Shown one piece after another: positions 26,583-35,582 of a stretch of 64,000 nt of DNA. A program made the translations under genes and the position numbers. Origin of the DNA: Pseudobdellovibrio sp. (GTDB lineage: Bacteria > Bdellovibrionota > Bdellovibrionia > Bdellovibrionales > Bdellovibrionaceae); contig JAMPXC010000006.1 in assembly GCA_023701385.1 (NCBI GenBank), positions 1 to 64,000 on the forward strand, given 5' to 3'. The notes beneath the pieces are model-generated. The model was not told the DNA's origin. It saw only the letters and a program-made list of their open reading frames with translations, and did not search any database. The first letter of the stretch is position 1; every line of letters starts with the position of its first letter.

Positions 26583-27593
26583 ATGATTTTAAAAACCGGA
26601 ACTAAAGCTCCTCCCGTATGGATGATGCGCCAAGCAGGCCGTTATCATTCACACTATCAAAACCTACGTGCAAAGCATTCGTTTATGGATCTTTGTAAAA
26701 TTCCAGATCTGGCAAGTGAAGTGGCTTTAGGCCCTGTGCAAGATTTTGACTTCGACGTTTCAATTTTATTCAGCGATATTTTATTCCCGCTTGAAGCATT
26801 AGGCATGGGGTTAGAATACACTGATCACGGCCCACGTTTAGGTTTTCAGTTGGATCAAGCGACAATCGGCAAACTTGTGCCGTGGACAGACGCACTTCCG
26901 AAACTAGCTTTTCAAAAAGAAGCGATGATTTTAACGCGTGAAAAAATTCCGGCACAGAAAAAGGTGATCGGATTTATCGGTGGTCTTTGGACGTTATTCG
27001 TTTACGCCGTTGAAGGTTCACACGCAGGCTCATTGATTAAAAGTAAACAAGACATGGCGCTATTTCAGAAATTCGCGCAGACCATGCTTCCGCTTTTAAA
27101 AGAAAATATCCGCATTCAATTTGAAGGTGGTGCTGACGCGGTCATGATTTTTGATACAGCGGCGGGCGAAGTTAGCCCTGCATTTTACCAACAATGGATC
27201 GCGCCGTTAATGGCTGAGTTAGCGAAAGCTTACCCGGGTAAACTTGGCTACTATTCAAAAGGCACACAGCGTGCGTTTTTCACGCCGGAATTTCTGGCTT
27301 TACCATGGGCGGGGATGGGTTTTGACCACCGTTGGAATTTACCTTCGATCTTAAATAAGACTGAATTATCTACTCCAGGCTTCGTACAAGGTAACTTTGA
27401 CCAAGCTTTATTATTCTTATCAGCTGATGAATTTGAAAAAACGTACCGCACTTACTTAGAAGGATTTAAAAAGTTAACTCCTGAACAAAGAAGTAACTGG
27501 GTCTGTGGTCTTGGCCACGGTGTTTTGCCAAAAACTCCTGAAGCTAACGTTCGACGTTTTGTACAAATCACGCGTGAGGTTTTCCATGAATGA
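26583..27593 (+). CDS. hemE: Uroporphyrinogen decarboxylase
   Basis: HemE removes four acetate carboxyls from uroporphyrinogen III to give coproporphyrinogen III. The 336-residue protein opens with PPVWMMRQAGRYHSHYQNLR, the family signature with the substrate-binding arginines. It contains the catalytic aspartate strand SILFSDILFPLEALG and GFIGGLWTLFVYAVEG. It ends with GLGHGVLPKTPEANV, which is typical. A strong AAAGAGGAG site precedes the ATG, 14 bases after the response regulator. Its last eight bases overlap hemN. Confidence 0.97.
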   Translation: MILKTGTKAPPVWMMRQAGRYHSHYQNLRAKHSFMDLCKIPDLASEVALGPVQDFDFDVSILFSDILFPLEALGMGLEYTDHGPRLGFQLDQATIGKLVPWTDALPKLAFQKEAMILTREKIPAQKKVIGFIGGLWTLFVYAVEGSHAGSLIKSKQDMALFQKFAQTMLPLLKENIRIQFEGGADAVMIFDTAAGEVSPAFYQQWIAPLMAELAKAYPGKLGYYSKGTQRAFFTPEFLALPWAGMGFDHRWNLPSILNKTELSTPGFVQGNFDQALLFLSADEFEKTYRTYLEGFKKLTPEQRSNWVCGLGHGVLPKTPEANVRRFVQITREVFHE

Positions 27594-28932
27594 TTCTCAA
27601 CTGTTTGCTAAATATGATATTCCGGTACCTCGTTATACAAGCTATCCTACGGTGCCGTACTGGGGAGTCGCTCCGACGACTGAACAATGGTTATCTCACT
27701 TACGCCAAGGTTTGGCTGGCGAAAATAGCCAATGGTCAATGTATATTCATGTTCCCTACTGTGAAAGTCTTTGTACATTTTGTGGCTGTAACAACATTAT
27801 TACCAAAGATCATAAAAAAGAAGATCCGTATGTTAAAATGGTTCTTAAAGAGTGGGAACTATACCGTAACTTAGTTCCTGAGTTTGCTAAAGCGCAGCTG
27901 CAAGGAATTCATTTAGGTGGCGGTACGCCGACATTTTTATCGGCTCAGCATTTAAAAGAATTACTTACGCCAATTTTAGAATACACAAAACGCGGTGAAC
28001 ACTTTGAGGGATCGATCGAAGTTGATCCTCGCCGTACCAACCGCGAGCAATTAGAGACTTTATACAGTTTGGGTTTTCGCCGTATCAGCTTAGGAGTTCA
28101 GGATTTTAGCCCTGAGATTCAGCGGTTGGTTAATCGTTCGCAGTCATTTGAGCAGACTGAAAGTATAACGCGTTTTGCCCGTGAAATTGGGTTCACGTCG
28201 GTGAATTACGATTTAATTTACGGGTTAGCGAAGCAGACTCTAGATACAATGAAGTACACCATTGAACAGACGAAAAAACTTCGTCCGGACCGCATTGCTT
28301 TGTATAGCTTTGCTCTGGTGCCTTGGATTAAGCCTGCCCAGCGTTTATTTAAAGACGAAGACCTTCCGGTCGGCAAAGATAAACGTGATCTTTATGAATA
28401 TGCTCGCACTGAATTATTAAACTTTGGTTACATTGAAGTAGGCATGGATCATTTTGCCTTACCTGATGATGCTCTGGCGACGGCCATGAAAAATGGGGAG
28501 TTGCACAGAAACTTTATGGGCTATACTGATCAAAAATCGCAAGTGATGCTGGGGCTTGGTGTCAGTTCGATTTCTGAAACACCACAAAGCTTTCACCAAA
28601 ACGAAAAAATTCTTCCGAAATACGAAGAGCTTTTAAATGCAGGACAAATTCCGACTTCACGTGGTCATATTTTAACAGATGAAGATGTTGTGCGCCGCCA
28701 GCAAATCTTATCATTAATGACGACCTACGAAGTTCAAATGACTGCGGAGCAAAAACAACTGGCTCCTGAGTTTTTAAAAGAAATGATTTCGGATAATTTA
28801 CTGGTTATCGAAGGTGATAAAGTTAAAGTTACAGATAACGGCAAACCATTTCTACGTAATATCTGTATTTTCTTTGATGAACATTTAAAACGTAATAAAC
28901 CGCAAACACGTATTTTTTCTCAGTCGTTATGA
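27586..28932 (+). CDS. hemN: Oxygen-independent coproporphyrinogen III oxidase
   Basis: This radical-SAM enzyme oxidatively decarboxylates coproporphyrinogen III without oxygen. The ATG at 27586 is chosen because it gives MNDSQLFAKYDIPVPRYTSYPT, the normal start; the track's upstream start lies inside hemE. The product has 448 residues. The [4Fe-4S] motif CESLCTFC lies at residues 59-66 and is followed by GC, as in true HemN. LHLGGGTPTFL-type (here IHLGGGTPTFL) and the YGLAKQT segment follow. It overlaps hemE by eight bases and hemY by four. No aerobic hemF is in the window. Confidence 0.96.
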   Translation: MNDSQLFAKYDIPVPRYTSYPTVPYWGVAPTTEQWLSHLRQGLAGENSQWSMYIHVPYCESLCTFCGCNNIITKDHKKEDPYVKMVLKEWELYRNLVPEFAKAQLQGIHLGGGTPTFLSAQHLKELLTPILEYTKRGEHFEGSIEVDPRRTNREQLETLYSLGFRRISLGVQDFSPEIQRLVNRSQSFEQTESITRFAREIGFTSVNYDLIYGLAKQTLDTMKYTIEQTKKLRPDRIALYSFALVPWIKPAQRLFKDEDLPVGKDKRDLYEYARTELLNFGYIEVGMDHFALPDDALATAMKNGELHRNFMGYTDQKSQVMLGLGVSSISETPQSFHQNEKILPKYEELLNAGQIPTSRGHILTDEDVVRRQQILSLMTTYEVQMTAEQKQLAPEFLKEMISDNLLVIEGDKVKVTDNGKPFLRNICIFFDEHLKRNKPQTRIFSQSL

Positions 28933-30146
28933 TTCACATTGTTGGAGCTGGTTTTTCGGGGTTAAGTTTAGCTTGGGAGCTGCAAAAAGCAGGTCTCAAG
29001 GTCATCGTTTATGAAAAAAATCGAATAGGCGGGCGGATTCAGTCGTATCGTACGTCAACCCATTTACGCGAAACTGCAGCTAATGGAGTTTTATGGAATC
29101 CGCGTTTTGAAGTTTTAGCTAAAGAGCTGGGAGTTGAATTTCAACCGTCACAAAACGAAGCCAAAAAAAGATTTATTTTTCATAACCGGAGACCTCGCCG
29201 TTGGCCATTAAGTTTTATTGAAACAATTAAATTTTTAGCTGCGGGATTTAAGTTTATTCTAAAAAAAATCTTTACAAAAAAGCAAATTGATTCCGATCTG
29301 ACTCTTGAACAATGGGGTACACAGTCTTTCGGAAGTCCATTTACCGGCGTAATTTTAAGTGCAGCGGTGCAGGGAATTTTTGCTTTAACACCCAAATACT
29401 TAAATGCAAAAGCTGTTCTTGAATCGTTTAAATCTGTGACCGCATTTAAAAAAGCAAAAAAGTACAAGCCAGTGACATATTCTCCTAAAGACGGAATGGG
29501 CGAACTGATTTCAGCGTTAAAACAAAAGTTGGCTGAAAAAGATGTGATTATTAAACATCAAGAAATTCTGGATTTAAAAGATTTAAATCTAGAAAAAAAT
29601 GATGTGGTGGTGATAGCGACCTCAGCATGGGAGGCTGCTCAACTCATTCCACAGACACAGGGATTAGAGAAAATTCAAGCTGTGCCCATTACGACAGTAA
29701 CTTTGGTATGGCCTAAAGAGGCCAAAACCCTTGCAGGCTTTGGCTGTTTATTTCCGCCGGTAGAGCGTTTTTTTGCCGCCGGGGTTTTGATCAATTCTTG
29801 CATTTTTGCCAATCGTGGGCCGAACCCTTCGGAGACTTGGATTATTAGCCAAGATTTAGAAAAATTCAGTGACGAGCAGATTAAGCAACATGTGCTGATG
29901 GATCGTCAGCGTCTTTTTCCAAATCAAGACCAACCTTTAGAACGCCACATCGTACGTTGGCCTAAAGCGATTCCAGCCTATAATCTGCAATTGGAAAAGT
30001 TTTTAGAAACTTACCAGCAAACCGCAAAAACCTTGGCTAAAGATAATATTTATCTTTCTGGAAACTACCTGGGAAAGATCGGCTTAGCTAAAATCTATGA
30101 TCAAAACATCGTTTTAGCGAAAAAACTTAAAGTGCATTATGGGTAG
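28929..30146 (+). CDS. hemY: FAD-dependent protoporphyrinogen oxidase
   Basis: This flavoenzyme oxidises protoporphyrinogen IX to protoporphyrin IX. The 405-residue protein begins with the dinucleotide-binding motif IVGAGFSGLSLAWELQKAGLKVIVYEK. GRIQSYR follows, and NIYLSGNYLGKIGLAKIYDQ near the C-terminus is the second FAD-binding region. It is somewhat shorter than typical HemY (about 450-470). The operon position between hemN and hemH supports this role over other amine-oxidase-like flavoproteins. It overlaps hemN (ATGA) and hemH (eight bases). Confidence 0.9.
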   Translation: MIHIVGAGFSGLSLAWELQKAGLKVIVYEKNRIGGRIQSYRTSTHLRETAANGVLWNPRFEVLAKELGVEFQPSQNEAKKRFIFHNRRPRRWPLSFIETIKFLAAGFKFILKKIFTKKQIDSDLTLEQWGTQSFGSPFTGVILSAAVQGIFALTPKYLNAKAVLESFKSVTAFKKAKKYKPVTYSPKDGMGELISALKQKLAEKDVIIKHQEILDLKDLNLEKNDVVVIATSAWEAAQLIPQTQGLEKIQAVPITTVTLVWPKEAKTLAGFGCLFPPVERFFAAGVLINSCIFANRGPNPSETWIISQDLEKFSDEQIKQHVLMDRQRLFPNQDQPLERHIVRWPKAIPAYNLQLEKFLETYQQTAKTLAKDNIYLSGNYLGKIGLAKIYDQNIVLAKKLKVHYG

Positions 30147-31161
30147 AAAATTATTAATCCTTAGTCAAATCGGGAGCCCGACAAAGCCCGAACCTAAAGA
30201 GGTTGGGGCCTACTTGCGCCGTTTTTTGATGGATAAAAGAATTTTAGACATACCTTGGTTGCCGCGTTTTATTCTCGTAAATCTGGGCATCGTCTGGCGT
30301 CGTAAAAAGCCGTCGGCTGAAAAGTATCATAATATTTGGACCGCTGAAGGTTCGCCGTTGGTTGTTGAAACCACGAAGTTTGCTGAGGGTTTAAAAAAAC
30401 AATTACCCGACGTGGATGTAGCCATTCACTGGCGTTACGGTGAACTCAATGCCGAACAAACTTTAATGCCTTACCAGGCTAATAACTACGATGAAGTTCT
30501 AGTGGCACCGTTGTACCCGCAGTTTGCGATGGCTACGACCGGATCAGCTTTTGATGTGCTTTTGCCAGCTCTACAAAAAATCTGGCCCAAGCAGAAGAAT
30601 ATTAAAACTTTAAAACCATTTTTTGACCACGAAGCTTTTGTAAACGGGTGGGTGAATCGCTTAAAACCACTAATTAAAGAAGATCGCCATGTTCTTTTTT
30701 CATTTCACGGTCTTCCGGTTTCACAAATTAAAAAGACAACGGGCTGTGATTTAGAATCTTGCTGCGATCGTGCAGATAACGATTCAAACTGTTATTATGC
30801 CCAATGCAAACAAACCGTAAGAATTTTAAGCGATCATTTGGGATTAAAAGCGGAACAATACACTCTTTGTTTTCAATCGCGCGTAGGACCCAAAAAATGG
30901 TTAGAGCCATCGACAGAACAAACCACTGAAAGTTTGGTCAAGAATAAGGGCATTACGTCAGTAGTTGTGGCCTGTCCGGCATTTGTCACGGATGGCTTAG
31001 AAACGCTTGAAGAAATCAATATTGAGCTACAGCATAATTTCAAAAAATGGGGCGGTAAAGACTTTGTTATGGCCGAATCTTTGAACCATAATTTGGCTTG
31101 GATTTCGGGTTTTGCCGCGATTGTAAACGCTTCAGATCGCTGGGATCCAAATCACAGTTAA
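30139..31161 (+). CDS. hemH: Ferrochelatase with an internal cysteine cluster
   Basis: HemH inserts iron into protoporphyrin IX. In the 340-residue protein the active-site histidine lies in FSFHGLPVSQI, and LCFQSRVGPKKWLEPST and VACPAFVTDGLETLEEI are typical. Between them are five cysteines (residues 203, 208, 209, 218 and 223). An internal cysteine segment is known to bind a [2Fe-2S] cluster in the Myxococcus and Bdellovibrio class of ferrochelatases, and this fits. It is the last gene of the haem operon; only a weak CCGGT/ACCGG stem follows, so no clear terminator is seen. Confidence 0.95.
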   Translation: MGRKLLILSQIGSPTKPEPKEVGAYLRRFLMDKRILDIPWLPRFILVNLGIVWRRKKPSAEKYHNIWTAEGSPLVVETTKFAEGLKKQLPDVDVAIHWRYGELNAEQTLMPYQANNYDEVLVAPLYPQFAMATTGSAFDVLLPALQKIWPKQKNIKTLKPFFDHEAFVNGWVNRLKPLIKEDRHVLFSFHGLPVSQIKKTTGCDLESCCDRADNDSNCYYAQCKQTVRILSDHLGLKAEQYTLCFQSRVGPKKWLEPSTEQTTESLVKNKGITSVVVACPAFVTDGLETLEEINIELQHNFKKWGGKDFVMAESLNHNLAWISGFAAIVNASDRWDPNHS

Positions 31162-31265
31162 AATCCGGTCAAACACCGGGGAATTATTGTCAAAATCAGG
31201 CCTGTTGCTTGCTTGTTCTAGTTTGAAGGGTTAGAAAAAAACCTCTCAAGGAGCAGGTTTTCAAA

Positions 31266-31928
31266 GTGAAAAATGAGTTTATTGATCTCAGTGTAAAGCT
31301 CCAAAAAGTTCTCGGAAAAGAAGGTCTTTTTGTTATTCCGTTTGAAGAGCCCGGCTTACCTTTTTTTTCAAGTCTAACGAGCGAACAAAAAGATGTAATT
31401 CTTGAACAAATGCAAACCCTGCTTGAAATTGCCCAAGATTTGCAAGCGCACAATCTTAAAGTCACTGAACCCGCCAATTTAATTCGTACTTTCTTTAGAA
31501 AATTTAATCTGAATGCGCCTTCAAGGGTGGTGGATTCTATCACCAGGCACGATATCGTTGATGTTTGGAATTTAGATTCGCGGTTAATTATTGCCAGTTT
31601 TAATTTCTTTGATATTTGTACATATTCATTAGAAGAACTTTTTTGCAGGCCTTGGGCAGAGTTATTTTCGCGCGATAATGATATTCATATACAAATTTAT
31701 CAACTTTGCCGTTCACTCTTAAATGGCGAAATCACGCAACCGGTTGATACAACCTATATTCCGCAACACAAAGTGCGTGAAACCTACGCTCCTGAAAAAC
31801 ACTACGCTGTTTTGCAGCCTCGTATTTTTTCGCCGGTTTATGCCGGTGATAAATTGTTCGGTTTTATGAGTGTTAATCGCATCATCAAACTAGAACCTGA
31901 AAAAGTTTTAAGGTTACTTGATGAATAA
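31266..31928 (+). CDS. PAS-like protein paired with a hybrid kinase
   Basis: The 220-residue product has no membrane segment. An N-terminal helical part is followed from about residue 95 by VDVWNLDSRLIIASFNFFDICTYSLEELFCRPW, which looks like the first strands and helices of a PAS sensor domain. The last part (VYAGDKLFGFMSVNRIIKLE) is compatible with the closing PAS strands. It starts with GTG, 18 bases after AAGGAG. The kinase gene starts within its last eight bases, so the two are coupled. It may sense a signal and pass it to the kinase by contact. Confidence 0.6.
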   Translation: MKNEFIDLSVKLQKVLGKEGLFVIPFEEPGLPFFSSLTSEQKDVILEQMQTLLEIAQDLQAHNLKVTEPANLIRTFFRKFNLNAPSRVVDSITRHDIVDVWNLDSRLIIASFNFFDICTYSLEELFCRPWAELFSRDNDIHIQIYQLCRSLLNGEITQPVDTTYIPQHKVRETYAPEKHYAVLQPRIFSPVYAGDKLFGFMSVNRIIKLEPEKVLRLLDE

Positions 31929-34077
31929 AGAGTTTGCCATAGCCGCTATCGAAAATATTCCCAATATTGTTTTTGTAAAAGACGCAAAAACTTTTCGATA
32001 CCTTTATGTCAATAAAGCCTTTGAGGCGGTGATGGGTATACCGCTTTCGGCGATCATAGGTAAAACCGATAACGATTTTATGCCACCGACCCAGGCGCAT
32101 AGCTGTCTTGAAGCGGATATAAAAGTTCTTAAAGAAAACACTACGGTGCAGAGCTTTGATGATGAGATCGTGACTATCAAAGGGCCACGCATTTTTAATA
32201 CGCGTAAATTACCACTTCCCTCACCCCGTGGTGAAATCGAATATATTCTGGGAATCAGCGAAGACATCACCGAAAAAAGAATTTCAGAAAGACAAAGCGA
32301 ACAATTAGTGTTCGAGCGTGGCGCCAGAGCTGAAGCTGAAAAAGTAACGGCGCAGTTAAAATTTTTATCGCAAATCAGTACAGCTATCAGTGAATCTTTA
32401 GATACTAATTCAATTCTTCGTGCCGTTGCGACCATTACAAATAAATTTTATTCAGACTGGTTTGTGGTTGATTTATTTGCTCAGCCCACTTTAACCGTCG
32501 AACGTGTGATCGTGGCCAGTACTGACAGCCAAGGAAATAAATTTATCAAACCAGTTTCTGAGAAATGGCAGATTAGTCCCTCAAGTAAAGAAGGTACTAA
32601 TTATGTGATACGCACAGGGCATCCGAAGTTGTATATGCATGTGCCTGAAGAAATTTTACCGCAGTTAAGTTTTCCGGCGATTGAAGATTTGCAAATGAAT
32701 GAAATCACATCAGTGATGATTGTACCGCTTAAGTATTACGGGAAAATCTTCGGTGCTCTAACTTTTTATTCAACCAAACCAGAGCGTCGTTACACATCTC
32801 TTGATTTAAATATGGCGTTAGAGCTGGCTAAACGCATTTCATTTGCGCTGGAAAATGCACGACTATTTACTAAAGCCAACGAAGCCAGTCGGGCAAAGTC
32901 AGCTTTTTTAACCAACATGAGCCATGAAATCCGAACACCGTTAACGGCGATTTTAGGATTTGCAGAACTTCTTTCTGAAGATGAATCTATCTCTGAAAAA
33001 GCCTCGCAGTACGTGTCGACGATTCGCCGCAATGGAAACCAGCTTTTACGAATTGTAAATGAAGTGTTAGATTTATCTAAACTTGAAACCGACACCTTAG
33101 AAACTGTGAAAGCCAGTTTTTCTTTACCGCAGCTTATTGATAGCATAGGTGTTCTTCTTTCAATTAGAGCTTTAGAGAAGAATCTGGATTTTACAGTGAC
33201 TATGAATACGGCTATCGAAGAACATATTATCACCGATAGCTATCGCTTGCGACAAATCGTAATGAACGTGATCAGCAACGCCATTAAGTTTACGCAAAAT
33301 GGTTATGTGCATGTCGATGTCGCCACCCACGAATATCTACCGAAAAAACATCGCTTAGAAATCAAGGTGAGTGATTCGGGAATCGGTATGACCGAGCAGC
33401 AGATTAAAGATCTGTTTACGCCATTTACTCAGGTGGATTCTTCAATGACCCGTAAGTTCGGTGGCACAGGTTTAGGATTATTCTTAGCACGCCGAATGGC
33501 TATTTTATTAGGCGGTAATGTCGAGCTCATTCGTAGTGAGCCTGGCCGAGGTACAGAGTTTTTAATTTTCGTGGATATTGCTTATGATGAGCTTCCGCAA
33601 AATAAAGAAGTTCGTACTTTTGAATACGCGAAATCTTCTTTAGAAGTTAAATCACAAGTGATTCCGGCAAAGAACGAAGTTACAGGCGGTGTTAAAAGCA
33701 AGGTTCTTATCGTTGATGACTCAGAAGATAACCGCGAGTTATTGACCTATCTTCTTTCGGGCACAGGAATGAAAACGCTCACCGCCGAAAACGGCCAGCA
33801 AGCTATTGAGAAAGCTCTGACCCAACATTTTGATGTGATCTTAATGGATATTCAAATGCCTGAAATGGATGGCTTTGAGGCCGTTAAAATTCTGCGTGAA
33901 AACAACTGTGAAGCCAAAATCGTGGCGGTTACAGCGCACGCGATGAAAGGTGATCGCGAAATTTGTTTAAATCGCGGTTTTGATGATTATTTAAGTAAGC
34001 CGATTACGCGTGAGGCTCTAGTTGAAGTAACTCAGAAACACTTGAACGAGTCGACATCAATGCACGAACTTCGCTAA
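31921..34077 (+). CDS. Hybrid sensor histidine kinase (PAS-GAF-HisKA-HATPase-REC)
   Basis: From the ATG at 31921 the protein has 718 residues and no membrane segment, so it is cytoplasmic. A PAS domain lies at about 5-120 (NIPNIVFVKDAKTFRYLYVNKAFE, ending GISEDITEKR). A short coiled coil and a GAF-like domain (about 140-310) follow. The H-box NMSHEIRTPLTAILGFAELL has its His at about 335. The ATPase N-box (MNVISNAIKFTQNG) and G boxes (DSGIGM, GGTGLGLFLARRM) are intact. A C-terminal receiver (VLIVDDSEDNRELL, ILMDIQMPEMDGF, Asp about 643) ends it. The last 74 bases overlap the convergent Coq4-like gene. Confidence 0.93.
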   Translation: MNKEFAIAAIENIPNIVFVKDAKTFRYLYVNKAFEAVMGIPLSAIIGKTDNDFMPPTQAHSCLEADIKVLKENTTVQSFDDEIVTIKGPRIFNTRKLPLPSPRGEIEYILGISEDITEKRISERQSEQLVFERGARAEAEKVTAQLKFLSQISTAISESLDTNSILRAVATITNKFYSDWFVVDLFAQPTLTVERVIVASTDSQGNKFIKPVSEKWQISPSSKEGTNYVIRTGHPKLYMHVPEEILPQLSFPAIEDLQMNEITSVMIVPLKYYGKIFGALTFYSTKPERRYTSLDLNMALELAKRISFALENARLFTKANEASRAKSAFLTNMSHEIRTPLTAILGFAELLSEDESISEKASQYVSTIRRNGNQLLRIVNEVLDLSKLETDTLETVKASFSLPQLIDSIGVLLSIRALEKNLDFTVTMNTAIEEHIITDSYRLRQIVMNVISNAIKFTQNGYVHVDVATHEYLPKKHRLEIKVSDSGIGMTEQQIKDLFTPFTQVDSSMTRKFGGTGLGLFLARRMAILLGGNVELIRSEPGRGTEFLIFVDIAYDELPQNKEVRTFEYAKSSLEVKSQVIPAKNEVTGGVKSKVLIVDDSEDNRELLTYLLSGTGMKTLTAENGQQAIEKALTQHFDVILMDIQMPEMDGFEAVKILRENNCEAKIVAVTAHAMKGDREICLNRGFDDYLSKPITREALVEVTQKHLNESTSMHELR

Positions 34078-34693
34078 GCGGAGTGTGGATATGTTCTTCC
34101 CAGCGGAAAGCAAAAGGTGTTCTTAATTGTTCACCATAATTAAACCCCTGATTCACTTCGCAAGTCAGTTTCACTAGTTCGCTTGGGCGTTTAAATAAAA
34201 AATGAAAAAAAGCACCGGCTACAATTACTGAAGTAAAAGGGCTGCAGCCCTTCACCATAAAGATCGCATTAAGTTTAGCTTCTTCTTCAACGGTAGTTCC
34301 GATATTTAACAGAGCATGCACATAATCATGAACTACACGTTGGCGCTCGCGCATATAAATTTTTTCGCTCGCCAAACTTACATCAGGTGCAAAGTAAGGT
34401 GTTAAACCAAAAGTCTGCATGTGATTGTAGTAGGCTAAGCCGAAACTTCCTGGCGCGCAGGTTTTAAGTTTTTCCATATCGAGCGGGCTTGGTGAATAGC
34501 GTTCAGCGATCAGAACTTTGGCTTGAGCATCTTCTTTAACATGTAAAACAGCTTCATCAAAAGCTTTAAGGTCAGTCAGTTGGTTAGCTAACTGAATCAG
34601 CGAGTTTAATTCATGCGGGCGTAAGAATAAACGTACGCCGTAGTACATCGCTTTTAAAACTTTGCCTGGAATACTAAAATACGTCAGCTTCAT
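34004..34693 (-). CDS. Coq4-like protein
   Basis: The 229-residue product matches the COQ4 family. APGSFGLAYYNHM (residues 80-92) corresponds to the LPxGTFGxxY region. RQRVVHDYVHALL, with a glutamate 11 residues further on, gives the full HDxxH-(x)11-E metal motif (His122, Asp123, His126, Glu138). Eukaryotic COQ4 acts in ubiquinone synthesis on the ring carbon that loses its carboxyl. Here no ubiquinone gene is nearby; instead it is last in an overlapping unit with a malonyltransferase-like and a ferritin-like gene. Its 3' end overlaps the facing hybrid kinase by 74 bases. Confidence 0.8.
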   Translation of the reverse strand: MKLTYFSIPGKVLKAMYYGVRLFLRPHELNSLIQLANQLTDLKAFDEAVLHVKEDAQAKVLIAERYSPSPLDMEKLKTCAPGSFGLAYYNHMQTFGLTPYFAPDVSLASEKIYMRERQRVVHDYVHALLNIGTTVEEEAKLNAIFMVKGCSPFTSVIVAGAFFHFLFKRPSELVKLTCEVNQGFNYGEQLRTPFAFRWEEHIHTPLSEVRALMSTRSSVSELLQLEPHA

Positions 34694-35582
34694 AAATCGC
34701 AGATTTTAAATTTAGATCAGGGGTCATTTTAGTTAAACTTTTGCACGGGCCTACGTTAATAAAACGCATTTCTTCTTCAAGACCTTCAAGTTTTTGAATC
34801 GCTTCGCCCCAACGTAGCGGCTGAGTCATATTCAACATCAACTCACTTTTCATAATATCGGTATTCGTGATTTCATCACACGAGATGCATGAAAAAATAC
34901 GGTTTGTAGGTGTTTGTAGCTGAATATCTTTAACTTCAAAAGCCGCCGCATGCACATACGGAGAAATATATCTTGAGTGAGCCGGGTAGTCTAAAATCTT
35001 AACGGTGCGAAATCTTTTTTCTTTCGCGATCATTTGCAATTGTTCTAGCTCTTGGTAACGGCCACCGATATTTAAAAAATTAGGTGTCATCACTGAAATA
35101 TCTAAGCCTAAATTTTGCATTTCGATAATTTCATCTTGAGTAAAAGCCGCGCCTGCAGGCTTTGAAACACCTACGTTGGCTCCGATTTTTTCAATGCCTT
35201 GCAGTTTATCGGCAAAACGAATGTAGCCCATAATACAAGTTTCGAAACTCACTACGTGGCTGATCACCGCACGGGCCAAATCGCCAAGTGAACAACCTAA
35301 AGTCCAATCAGGTTTAATGCCTTTTTTCATTAAATGCTCAGAGACGCCCACTTGAATTGCACAAATGGCTGTGGCGGCTTTACTGATATTTTCAACCGAA
35401 TAGATCTCTTGCATTGAACCTTGCAGATAATTTTCAAATTTAAATTCGTGGTTGGCTTGGGTTTTAAAAATCTCTTCAACTTGCCTTAAACGCGCTGCTA
35501 CTTCAGGAACATTTAAGTAGCGCATACGATCTTCAGCTTTGATCAGACCGTTTAGGCCTGGAAAAATAAATGCGGTTTTCAT
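34674..35582 (-). CDS. Acyltransferase of the malonyl-CoA:ACP transacylase fold
   Basis: The 302-residue protein has the FabD/acyltransferase plan. FIFPGLNG opens it, where FabD has FPGQGSQ, so the oxyanion glutamine is missing. The nucleophile motif is GCSLGD (Ser98, usual GHSLGE), IRFADKL keeps Arg122 where FabD holds the malonate carboxylate, and YPAHS places the catalytic histidine at 202. The changed motifs suggest a specialised transferase, not the housekeeping FabD. It overlaps the di-iron gene by four bases and the Coq4-like gene by 20, so the three are one unit. Confidence 0.8.
   Translation of the reverse strand: MKTAFIFPGLNGLIKAEDRMRYLNVPEVAARLRQVEEIFKTQANHEFKFENYLQGSMQEIYSVENISKAATAICAIQVGVSEHLMKKGIKPDWTLGCSLGDLARAVISHVVSFETCIMGYIRFADKLQGIEKIGANVGVSKPAGAAFTQDEIIEMQNLGLDISVMTPNFLNIGGRYQELEQLQMIAKEKRFRTVKILDYPAHSRYISPYVHAAAFEVKDIQLQTPTNRIFSCISCDEITNTDIMKSELMLNMTQPLRWGEAIQKLEGLEEEMRFINVGPCKSLTKMTPDLNLKSAIYEADVF

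Noticed and set aside
32004-32435. Minus-strand ORF of 143 codons inside the hybrid kinase
   Set aside because: It overlaps the PAS domain of a clear kinase gene and has no supporting features.
34674-35582. This gene as the housekeeping fabD
   Set aside because: The FPGQGSQ and GHSLGE motifs are altered, and no other fatty-acid synthesis genes lie beside it; a specialised transferase is more likely.
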